Shown here one piece after another: positions 56,128 to 64,000 of a stretch of DNA of 64,000 nucleotides. Location: contig JAWWNJ010000210.1 of NCBI GenBank assembly GCA_037176885.1, positions 186,001-250,000 of the forward strand, given 5' to 3'. Source of the stretch: Favolaschia claudopus (Eukaryota; Basidiomycota; Agaricomycetes; Agaricales; Mycenaceae). The translations under genes were made by a program, and so were the position numbers. The notes under the pieces were generated by a model. That model saw only the letters and a program-made list of their open reading frames with translations, was not told where the DNA came from and made no database searches. Position 1 is the stretch's first letter; each line of letters opens with the position of its first letter.

Positions 56128-56145
56128 GGGGGAGCTTGCTCCCCC
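56128..56145. repeat. Hairpin motif, second copy of 2936-2953
   Basis: GGGGGAGC-TT-GCTCCCCC with the same flanking ATT and CTTT words as at 2936. About 950 bases upstream of the second Helitron fragment. Confidence 0.5.
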
Positions 56146-56449
56146 TTTATCAGAGCCTTCACCGAAAAGCAATAAGCTGTGCTAGAGGGCTTTTTGATGT
56201 AATCGATAGATCATTGATAGATGGTGAATCCGAGTGATGCGAGAGATTTCCGCTTGATCCAGAGAGAGTCCGCTTGATCCCGAGTGATGGTTGGTGATCG
56301 GAACACCGTTTTGACAGACACGCACATGCTTTCATCGTTGTGGCCATTTCACGCGCGTCAAGCTTCAATATTTTGGCTGGAATTGCATTTCAAACGAGCT
56401 TTCACTGGGGACGACTGAAAAAGCTAATGTAACAAATTCAATAGTCTTA

Positions 56450-56530
56450 TGTTTACCGCGCCCCTGGAACCGCGTCAGGTTCTTATTAGGTAATCTTATA
56501 TAAGCCGGACATTGCCGGTACCTCATTTTC
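56450..56530 (+). repeat. Third copy of the TATA-bearing repeat arm
   Basis: TTTACCGCGCCCCTG, AGGTTCTTATTAGG and TTATATAAGCCGGACATTG match the arms at 41331 and 41775 with few differences. Confidence 0.7.
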
Positions 56531-57089
56531 CCCTCCCGCAGGTCTATTTTGAGGGTGATTCAAGCTCTCAGGCACTCCATACGGGCTGTGATTATCTATA
56601 CCTTGTTTCCCGAATTTCTAAAGTGGTTTCAGTTAAACTTGAATGCATTTGTCCATCTCGGCCGAAACACCCGAGCCGCACGTGATGACGAGGCGACAAC
56701 GTTTTCTGTAGCGCGCCGTCTGATTTTGAAAAATCTGAGGAGAGAGAAATGTAGCTTTACTTATTGCATGTAGCCTGCTCCGAGTTTTTGAAGCCAAAAA
56801 ATCAGTTTCCATTGAGATATACGTGCCGTGAAATCTGAACGTAATACTTATCACCGTGCGTAAGGCATTTCCTCCTGGACTTTTTTCCCCGGCATTTTCT
56901 GGTCAACAGCCAGTAACCCAAGCGGACGACTCGGAATGCTTCTGCAGACTGACCATCGTTTAAGTTTACGAACTTACAAACGCTCCAAATAATAATAATA
57001 ATAATAATAATAAAAAGTGATTTGACTGAAACATTATCCTTCAACGCTGGTATTGTCTACGCAATCAACCTGAGCTTTCCCTGCTTGGA

Positions 57090-58068
57090 TTTAGATGCTT
57101 TTAAGTCATCTCTGGGGGCCATTGCTTCTACTTCTCTGCTGTTTGAATCTTCGAGTCCTGGTGTACATGCCCTACCTGGTCTTGGGTGGCCTCTACGACC
57201 TTTCTGGTGCGCTTACAGCTCCCGAGGGTGTTCCCCCTTCCTACTCTCAGCTCTACATTTACGACCCAACTGTCGCATTGCAACAGCGAATGAACCGTAA
57301 CAGCAATCTCCGTCGTGATACCATGGAAGCCTTGCAAAACCTTCTCACCGACTCGCACCGGTACGCTGCGGTGTATAAGCATGGATATGAAATTTTGCGC
57401 GAAATGAGCGGCAACGTTCATGATGCACGTGTCAACCTTCGAGTATTGCCCGGGACAGATCGTCGCCGATACAACCTTCCCTCAACTGACGAGGTCGCCG
57501 TTGTGCTTCCCGATGTTGGGTCTTCGGCAACTCAGGACGGCCGCCGTCCGGAGGAAGAACGACGAGATATAATTCTCCACTACCGCGCTCCTTCTACCGG
57601 TTCGCCGATGCTTCGCATCTCCGAACAGCACCCCGCCTACTCTCCCCTATTCTACGTTCTCTTATTCCCTCGAAGGCGAACACGGATGGCACCCTGACCT
57701 GCTCATGGAACCGGAACCGGAACCGGGACGCGACGCAAATAGGCGTCTCAGCCAAATCCGTTACTACGCTTACCGTCTCTTCCAACGACGGGATGAATTC
57801 GCTACCATTTTACGGGGTGGACGTCTGCTTCAGCAGTATCTGGTGGATGCTTTCGCTTCTGTAGACCAGAACCGCCTCAACTATTACCGGTATAACCAGA
57901 AACAGATGCGGGCTTCTCTTTACAACGGATTGGAAGACGCTGTGTCGAATCGTGATGGTGACTTGAACCTCGGGCAGCGCTTCATGATAGCTTCATTTCT
58001 ACCATATGCCGTAGGCACAACAAGTAGTCTCGGATACCCAGACGTATACAAGCAATTCGAGTCGTAGG
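57090..58068 (+). pseudogene. Helitron Rep-side (helitron-like N) fragment
   Basis: Text LYDLSGALTAPEGVPPSYSQ, LYIYDPTVALQQRMNRNSNL, SHRYAAVYKHGYEILREM, RRRYNLPSTDEVAVVLPDVG, HPAYSPLFYVLLFP, then after a one-base frame change near 57672 HGWHPDLLMEPEPEP, RYYAYRL, TILRGGRLLQQYLVDAFASV, RLNYYRYNQKQMRASLYNGL. This is the Helitron-like N-terminal region that precedes the Rep domain. It degenerates after 57980; the rest of Rep and the helicase are absent. It could be the same family as the helicase piece at 3523-5896, but they do not overlap, so this cannot be tested by eye. Confidence 0.85.
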
Positions 58069-58451
58069 ACACCTTTCGGAGGTGTTTTCATATATCTATA
58101 TAAGAAACCCCGTGGGTGTCCTGGTTAACTGTCAGAGTGGAGCGTACTGTTGAGATGGTGAGATTTTGCTTGCCGGAGGTCGCCGCCAAATATCTGGCAT
58201 CCGAGACACCGCCACCAACTCTCCACACTCCACCGCCGTCCGCTCAGCTCAACACGTTTGACGCCGTCGCCGCTCCGTAGACTAGAAGATGAATATATCG
58301 TTACTTTCTAACCTCTACCTTGTGTGAGAATCCGAACCAACTTCGTGCAAAATTTCGTCCCCCAATCTACCTCAAGCTTGATGTGTGTCCTTCGCGTTCT
58401 GTATTATCTGTGCTCACTGCTAAACTAGGAATCTCCTAACTCCTCCTTCTA

Positions 58452-58675
58452 TGGTGCGCGTCACTTAGTCACCACCTCTCGATGACAAGGCCATCTGTGG
58501 CCGCAGTTTTTATCCCATTTTTAATTCCTCTTGCCAATCGACCCCTTTTCAACAGAGGAACAACTTCGCAAGACGGATTTCCCAAATTTAAATATTTGAA
58601 GGAGTTATAACTTTTCACCCCACCCAATTTGGCAGTACAGGCCATTTCCGGCATTTGTTGCCTCCACAAGGTTCA
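58452..58675. mobile_element. MITE family B, partial copy
   Basis: After TA (58450-58451) it starts TGGTGCGCGTCACTTAGTCA and follows the reverse complement of the complete copy at 8474 down to about 8270 (shared TCTTGCCAATCGAC, CCTTTTCAACAGAGGAACAA, CACCCCACCCAATTTGGCAG). The other end is missing. Confidence 0.85.
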
Positions 58676-59283
58676 ACATTGTGCGGTCAGAGGCCCAGTA
58701 TTTATGGTACTGTTCCATGCACCCGAGAATAGGCTCTAGGTATGTCAAAAGTCCACTTGAAAAGCACCGCCTGGGTTTTCCGGATCGGCCGTGGCGATCG
58801 GCATTAATCGGTCTGGCGACCGATTTGCCATCACCCTTGGAATGGCGGGGTTGCCCCTTATAGAGACAAGTGGCCTACTGTACAGCGGCGCAATCAGGGG
58901 AAAGTGCAATAAAGAAATACTCTCAGCCTAGGGCTCGCATCAATAGGGAATTACTCCCGACTTTCGAAGAAACCACAAAAGCAGGAATACCATCAACTTC
59001 ACACGGTTCCGAGTCCATCAATTCCATTCCCCCCCAAAAAAAATCAGAACCATTAGCCTGGGCAGCAGTCAAAATTGCACAAATTCCTGAATTCAGCTCT
59101 ATGGTAGCAGGTTTTACCGGGACTGCGGCACTAAGACAAGAAGTACTATCAGGAAAATCTGGTTTTGAGCCATAGACCTTCATAGAGAACCGCCCACTAT
59201 GGGGTGCTATGAGTCGCTCTGACGCACTATGGAGCACTTTACATCGCGCCCCTCCACTTTGAGTGTCTCTGAAGCACTATGAT
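58676..59283. other. No recognisable gene
   Basis: An open frame at 58870-59175 has no recognised motif. GCACTATG / CTCTATGA words recur from 59195 to 59300 just before the tandem duplication. Confidence 0.35.
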
Positions 59284-59582
59284 GCTCTATGAGGTCTAGT
59301 GCGGTCACTCTGGCAAACTTTCCAAAGCTCGACGTTGAGACTAATGAAGCACATAGTTCCAAGATAAGGCTATAGCCTATAGAGAGTGTACGTGAAAAGG
59401 CTGGAGGACGGAAGCGACCCAGGGCGCGAATTTGCTCTATGAGGTCTAGTGCGGTCACTCTGGCAAACTTTCCAAAGCTCGACGTTGAGACTAATGAAGC
59501 ACATAGTTCCAAGATAAGGCTATAGCCTATAGAGAGTGTACGTGAAAAGGCTGGAGGACGGAAGCGACCCAGGGCGCGAATT
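59284..59582. repeat. Perfect tandem duplication, 149 bases, period 150
   Basis: GCTCTATGAGGTCTAGTGCG... at 59284-59432 is repeated without a difference at 59434-59582. One T separates the copies. No gene is affected. Identity suggests a recent event or an assembly artefact. Confidence 0.95.
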
Positions 59583-61020
59583 CACGAAGTCCGAGGTCAG
59601 AGAAAGACAAGTCCGAATGATCACGTGGGCGTGGGATCCAGTTCGTTTTGATCACAAACATCGTACTTACGACTTTTCTTCTTCCTTTCCATCTCATTCC
59701 CTCTTCCGCCGCCATATGTCGCACATCGCAGCCTGCTCGCCTGCTACTTATTACGATTGTATAAGCTCTTCAAAGAGGAAAAGAAGGTTAAGTATCGCTC
59801 AAGGGAATGAAAGTTTGAGGAGTAACAGTATCAAATATTTGAGATGGAACGGGAAGGAAGGGGAAGAGGGAGACATAGGGTGGGTATGAATCAAGGATGA
59901 AGAATACAGAAGAATAAACATCAGGAAAAACCTCCCTCAGAATTTTTTGAAACTTTCACCGAAAATATCTTGACCCGAAAAACTTTCGAGAAATTTTCGA
60001 AATTTTCTGATATTTTTTTGTAACTTTTACTCAACTATATGAGAATTGTTCGAACTGTTGGCAAACGACAAGAAATGGTTTCACTTTTTTTCTGGGTTTC
60101 TTGAGAGGTTGAGCCGAATCTTCAGGTCTGAGTTCAGATGCATTTCAGAGAGTTGGCATCGAAGGTGTCACGACCGTCACACTGTCTCTTCCTTTCCCCC
60201 ACCACCATCCTCTCGCACCACCATCCTCTCGCATTTCCCTGTTCCGTTCCCCCCTGCACGCCTGCCCGACTGGCTCCCAACCCACATCCCTCAAGTCTTG
60301 AGCTGGTATGCACACTGCTTTCTTTCCCCCTCACAGCTCCTGATACCCTTGTCAAGGTGTCGACTCACAAGTCCAGTAACATCTTCGTTCTCCACCCATG
60401 TGTCAAGGTAAGTTGTGTGCTCTCTCTGTCTCACTCAATGTCTTACTTCCTTTCCTATCTTGTAGTGTCTACGTCTCGTAGTGCTCGGCCAAGGTAGCCA
60501 CGCCACGTAGCGCCGACAAATGGGTTCAAGAGGTGTGTGTTTGTTTGTTTACTTCTTTTCTCTGTCTCATTCACCTACCCCTTCAGTAATGGCTTTCTGA
60601 CATGATTCAGTGCCACACCGACACATCTCAACGTCAACCCTCTGCTCCCACCGACTCCCCCGACTTCAATATCTCCCTGCTGTTTTGCCTTCGCGCGACG
60701 CTCTCGTCACTTTCCCATCCCCAATCCCATCTACGCCGCGGTGAAGGTGGTTGCTCCGACTGCCATTCGTGTGTCAGCGCTGATATTATTATAGCGCATT
60801 CACCTTGTTCTCCCTCAACGGCCGCCCCCTGCCCCGGTACAGTCCTATCACCCGTCCCAATCAACAACCTTCGCGCTGGTATGTATACCCCTTCTCTCTC
60901 TCCTTCTCGCTTTTACTAATAATGTTTTCATTCTTTTTAGGGTCTCAGCTTCCCGCGGTGTACCCTCACTCACATTTGGTTGATTCAGTATGGCGTCAAG
61001 GTAGTTGGTAGTGCTTAGAG
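59583..61020. other. Non-coding; pyrimidine-rich with intron-like signals
   Basis: CT-rich tracts with several GTAAGT/GTATGT and CAG-like sites (60405, 60880) suggest a leader or a non-coding transcript, but I could not build a coding frame. ACCACCATCCTCTCGCA is tandemly doubled near 60200-60230. An AT-rich CTGATATTTT block at 59940-60030 resembles 61784-61925. Confidence 0.35.
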
Positions 61021-61677
61021 TACAGTGGCTGCAGAAAACAATGCAACAAGGCGTTTCGAGTCATTGACGTGGTCTCTGGGCTCAAACAAAGTGCAGGACA
61101 TGAAATCTGAGTGAAATGAAAATTTTTGAGCGAACGACCCATGGTAATCGAGCCACAGTCAATTTTTTCATGTGTTTTTTTATACTGTACTTTTCAGCGG
61201 TGAACCCTACAGGAAAATAAGCATCATAGGATGAAAGTACGCCTAAAGACGATCTCAGTCATATCTGACTTTACTTAGTTTGCTGCCAATTTGAGCCCGT
61301 AATAGTTGCTGTAAGATGGCCATTTTGGCCGAAAAATGCCAGATTTATTCAAAAAATGACCAAAATGACCATCTTCAAGCAGCCATTGCGGGTCCAAAAC
61401 TGTAGGAATCTAGGTAAAGTAACATATGACTGAGGTCGTATTTGCGAGTACTTTTGACCTATGAAGACCGTTTCTCGGTGGGGTGTAGCACTGAAAAGTG
61501 CCCTGTTAATAAATCCCTTAAAAAATTCATTACAATCGAATTACTATATATGGTCGTGGGGTAAGTTGCCTAAAAAAGTCATTTCACCCGTATTCCATGT
61601 CCAGAACTTTGTTTGCGTCAAAAGACACACTGAATGCCCCAGAACCGCTTGGTGCAGTTTTAATGGCGGCCACTGTA
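61021..61677. mobile_element. TA-flanked MITE with ~105-base inverted repeats
   Basis: Starts TACAGTGGCTGCAGAAAA and ends TTTTAATGGCGGCCACTGTA. The inverted similarity continues for about 105 bases (shared CAAACAAAGT.C.GGACATG and GTGAAATGA), at about 75-80% by eye. TA at both outer edges. The ends look like Tc1/mariner-type ends. No coding capacity. Confidence 0.85.
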
Positions 61678-61959
61678 GTGCCTGTGTAACTGGTAGTCAA
61701 CTTGAATGCAATGGCCGTTTTCTCTAGACTTCAACTTGTATGAAAAGCAAGAATGGAATGCCCAATATACGTCGATACGAAGAAAACTTTCTGATATTTT
61801 GTGTAAAAGTTTGCACAAAGTTTCGCAAATTATTCGATGAGAAAATATCAACAGTTTTGCCGAGTTTCACAATTTACCTAAAATATCTTCTGATATTTTC
61901 TGATACTTTTCTGTAAAATATCTGGGGAGTGTTTTCCTGATGAAAGAGAGCGGAGAGGA
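61678..61959. other. AT-rich, no gene
   Basis: Repeated (T)CTGATA(T/C)TTT and AAAATATC words from 61784 to 61925, also seen near 59945-60030. Confidence 0.4.
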
Positions 61960-62913
61960 TCAACGAGGGGATTGTATGTACGGGAGAGGGTGGACCGACG
62001 ACTTATCTAAAGCCTGGTGAAGGTCCTTCATGCGCTCCGCCAGAGTTACCGCCAACTCTTTCCGACGCGGGCAGGTATACGAATCCGCGCGGTGCTTTCC
62101 ACCACAATTGAGGCATTCCACAGGGCCAGAACATTGGGAGGTGTCGCCGTGAGGATGGTCCGCCGAGGGCTTCGCACATATGCCGCAAGATGGCTTCTTG
62201 ACGTTGCATCGAGCCTTGGTGTGTCCGTATTTGTGACATCCCCAGCACTGGGAGATGCGAAGATGCGGGAAGCCACGAGCGACAGTGGGACTAGTGGAAC
62301 ACAGGATGATGCGGCCGCGTGAGAGCGCAAGATCGACCTTTTCGCGTGACTGGAGAAGGAAATATACAGAACCGGCACGTTTTGGCTTACGCCCGCTGGC
62401 CACGATGGCGGCTGTCTGCGATTCGGAAGGCGGGCGATTGACCCAAGTTGGGAGACCGGTGACTGGGCCCAAATCTGGATTCCGGATCTCAAACTCGCGC
62501 TTCAACTCTCCCATGTCTGCAACCTCATCAAACGGCACTCCGTTCACCTGAAGGTGGCCATGTAATGCTACCGGCGCAACGCGGCCGCCAGGCAAGATCG
62601 CAGGACCCCAGCGAGACCACTCCTTGCTGAGTATGTCAGTAGCCGACGCAGATCCAGGTACAAGAAAGATGCTGGTGCTGCTTTGCTTCTTTGCGAAGAG
62701 TAGGCTAGGGACGGACAAGGAAGCGAGGTGTTTATTGACAGTGGCGATGATCTCCGGGTAAGGCGCATTGAAGAGGGGTGGGACGTCACCATCAAAGCGA
62801 ACGAGAATACGCTCATCGCTTGGCGCGATAGATGTCCCACTTTGGGTACGGTCCACAAATACTAGGGTGGCCCTTGGACGTTTCAAATTGTTTCCAAAAC
62901 TGAGATTTCCCAA
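61960..62913 (-). CDS. LINE ORF1 (gag-like) protein, 317 aa
   Basis: Open frame from the ATG at 62913 to the stop at 61960. An N-terminal nucleic-acid-binding type region (ERILVRFDGDVPPLFNAPYP; LPGGRVAPVALHGHLQVNGV) is followed by three Cys/His groups: CWGCHKYGHTKARC, CGICAKPSADHPHGDTSQC and CLNCGGKHRADSYTC, as in ORF1 of fungal non-LTR retrotransposons, where the protein packages element RNA. No ORF2 follows: the sequence runs into AT-rich repeats, so the element is truncated even though this ORF is intact. The start may be further upstream in the full element. Confidence 0.75.
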   Translation of the reverse strand: MGNLSFGNNLKRPRATLVFVDRTQSGTSIAPSDERILVRFDGDVPPLFNAPYPEIIATVNKHLASLSVPSLLFAKKQSSTSIFLVPGSASATDILSKEWSRWGPAILPGGRVAPVALHGHLQVNGVPFDEVADMGELKREFEIRNPDLGPVTGLPTWVNRPPSESQTAAIVASGRKPKRAGSVYFLLQSREKVDLALSRGRIILCSTSPTVARGFPHLRISQCWGCHKYGHTKARCNVKKPSCGICAKPSADHPHGDTSQCSGPVECLNCGGKHRADSYTCPRRKELAVTLAERMKDLHQALDKSSVHPLPYIQSPR

Positions 62914-63112
62914 AGAGAAACAGTTTATTTGGCTGTTCTGCCGGGATCATATTTTGTGCCCGCAAAAGGAGGGCAAGTGAAAGTATATAACAGCGTTTTA
63001 TAGTCTCACAGCTCTTGCTTTCTGTCTCAAAGTATCTCATGAATTGTGAGGCATTCGGCACAAGCGAGACCCGCAACGAACCGCGGGTCTCGCGCCAAAC
63101 GGTGTCGGCTTA
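62914..63112. other. Short non-coding stretch
   Basis: No gene. CGAGACCCGC / CGCGGGTCTCGCG inverted words near 63065-63095 could fold. Confidence 0.3.
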
Positions 63113-63547
63113 TGGTGCGCTCGGCCTAAACACCACCAAACAGGAACAAAATCTATTGCACCTGATCAGAACCTTCCCACGGCTGATCCTCTGGTGAAAA
63201 CAATCCGATTAGGTAGTAGACTAATCCCTCTAAAGGAATTTGCCATGCCCTCAAAACTCACAATAAATACTTTTTTCTCGAGGCGGATTTGAGACATCAG
63301 TGATGCGATCAATTAATCAGTCATGTGAGCTTACGGAATATGCCCGATTTAGGTTCCGACTCTGGCTTCATATGCTCTGCATGAGCTACGTACTACACTA
63401 ATTATAGCGAGGGAGTACGTTTTGAGTCTGCCCCGACCTTATTCTACAGCAGAAAATGCAATGAAATTTTTCCGCCGGTCGATTTGAGACATCACTGATG
63501 GTATCAATGATGCGACCTATTTGGTGGTGTTTAGGCCGCGCGCACCA
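63113..63547. mobile_element. TA-flanked MITE, family C, complete
   Basis: 435 bases between TA at 63111-63112 and 63548-63549. The 28-base inverted ends start TGGTGCGC and continue CGGCCTAAACACCACCAAA with one mismatch. GATTTGAGACATCA.TGATG occurs twice inside (63287 and 63481). The first eight bases equal those of MITE family B, the rest differs. Confidence 0.92.
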
Positions 63548-63689
63548 TAGTGTGCCGGTGAGTACGGGAGACGGAAAATCACCTTGAAACCACGTCAACG
63601 ACCTGTCGGGAGCATCGGGCCCACCGAAATCACGCCTTGGCGACGATTTCACAGTGTGTACGGCATCGGCAAACAATCAGCCGAGCTTC

Positions 63690-63840
63690 GGCAATTATAG
63701 CCGAGGACCCGCAAGCACCCGCGGGTTCCGCCGTACGGGTCCCGGTATTGCGCGGGTCGCAGAAAATGCAACCCGGACCCGGACCCGGCCGACCCTCGGG
63801 TACAAACCCGTGCGTAGACCCGCGACCCGTGTTGAACGTT
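63690..63840. repeat. GGACCCG/CGGGTC-rich repeat block
   Basis: ACCCG, GACCCG, CGGGTCC and similar words occur about 15 times in 140 bases in both orientations, including GACCCGGACCCGG. It looks like the subterminal repeats of a hAT-like element. The short ORFs here reflect the repeat. Confidence 0.5.
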
Positions 63841-63909
63841 GAACCTTAATCTGATTCTCCATCTTCCGGAAAATTGTCATTCCTCTCCCTCCTCTTCTCC
63901 TCTCCCTTA

Positions 63910-64000
63910 CAGTGATGTGCCTAAGGCCTTAGTTTACGACCCCCCGGCACTCTAAGCCCTTAGGCCTTAGCATAGGCCTCAGGGCTTAGAGCCTCTGAGG
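63910..64000. mobile_element. Start of a hAT-like element (cut by window edge)
   Basis: CAGTGATGTGCCTAAGGCCT starts here; CAGTG-like ends are common in hAT elements. It is followed by repeated GGCCTTAG / CTAAGGCC / GGGCTTAG words in both orientations. The target duplication and other end lie outside the window. Confidence 0.5.

Larger units (their letters stand above)
55587..57089. other. Non-coding, with simple repeats and two shared motifs
   Basis: (T)19-like run near 55772-55790; the GGGGGAGC hairpin at 56128-56145; tandem TCCGCTTGATCC near 56251-56280; the TATA-bearing repeat at 56450-56530; an (AAT)n microsatellite at about 56988-57013. No gene seen. Confidence 0.6.

Noticed and set aside
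56988..57013. (AAT)n tract as a functional element
   Set aside because: Ordinary microsatellite.
59943..61930. CTGATATTTT blocks at 59943 and 61784 as ends of one element around the 61021 MITE
   Set aside because: They are in direct, not inverted, orientation and too degenerate to align convincingly by eye.
63637..63880. Arg/Pro-rich ORFs 63637-63849 and 63695-63880 as genes
   Set aside because: They are translations of the GGACCC word repeat on both strands.

Overview
The window reads as nuclear DNA of a basidiomycete fungus, most likely an agaricomycete with a large, repeat-bloated genome (Mycena-like; the genus is a guess). The reasons are many 47-63 base GT-AG introns, and protein families that to my knowledge are typical of Agaricomycetes: Plavaka, KDZ and CACTA-like transposases, fungal Helitrons, a TET/JBP-type dioxygenase, and several large, unnamed agaricomycete families. 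I saw no rRNA, tRNA, CRISPR array or bacterial gene.

Layout. 1-610: 5' end of a Plavaka-type transposase on the minus strand, cut by the window edge. 800-6471: one host-type gene broken by an inversion that carries two nested TA-target MITEs; a later intron has been expanded by a decayed Helitron, which itself holds a hAT-type MITE with a perfect 8-base target duplication. 7-12 kb: mostly non-coding, with three more MITE-like elements. 12.4-15.4 kb: two plus-strand multi-exon genes of unknown function. 15.5-21.3 kb: two apparently intact minus-strand genes, a TET/JBP-type dioxygenase and a MULE-like gene. 21.7-24.8 kb: a nearly intact hAT transposon with an 8-base target duplication. 25.1-31.35 kb: a CACTA-like transposon with identical 92-base terminal inverted repeats and two divergent gene blocks, sitting inside an LTR-like remnant. 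31-44 kb: decayed repeats, a gene fragment between long inverted repeats, a LINE ORF1 fragment and a truncated acidic gene. 44.2-47.35 kb: a Copia element in permuted order (RT/RNase H - LTR - gag - protease - integrase). 47.4-52.3 kb: gene-poor, with one hAT-type MITE. 52.3-53.7 kb: an agaricomycete gene with a solo LTR in its last exon. 54.0-55.2 kb: 3' end of a KDZ transposase. 57.1-58.1 kb: a Helitron Rep-side fragment. 58-64 kb: MITEs, a perfect 149-base tandem duplication, a LINE ORF1 and the start of another hAT-like element.

How it works together. The window is a nested transposon graveyard with a few genes that still look functional. The best intact coding units are the TET/JBP-type gene, the MULE-like gene, the CACTA pair and, with one frame problem, the hAT transposase. 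TET/JBP genes in basidiomycetes have been linked in the literature to KDZ transposons, and a KDZ remnant is present here, but 37 kb away and truncated, so a functional link inside this window is not shown. The clearest structural events are the MITE-nested inversion at 1.5-2.6 kb, where rejoining at the MITE target TA restores the reading frame, and the permuted Copia element.
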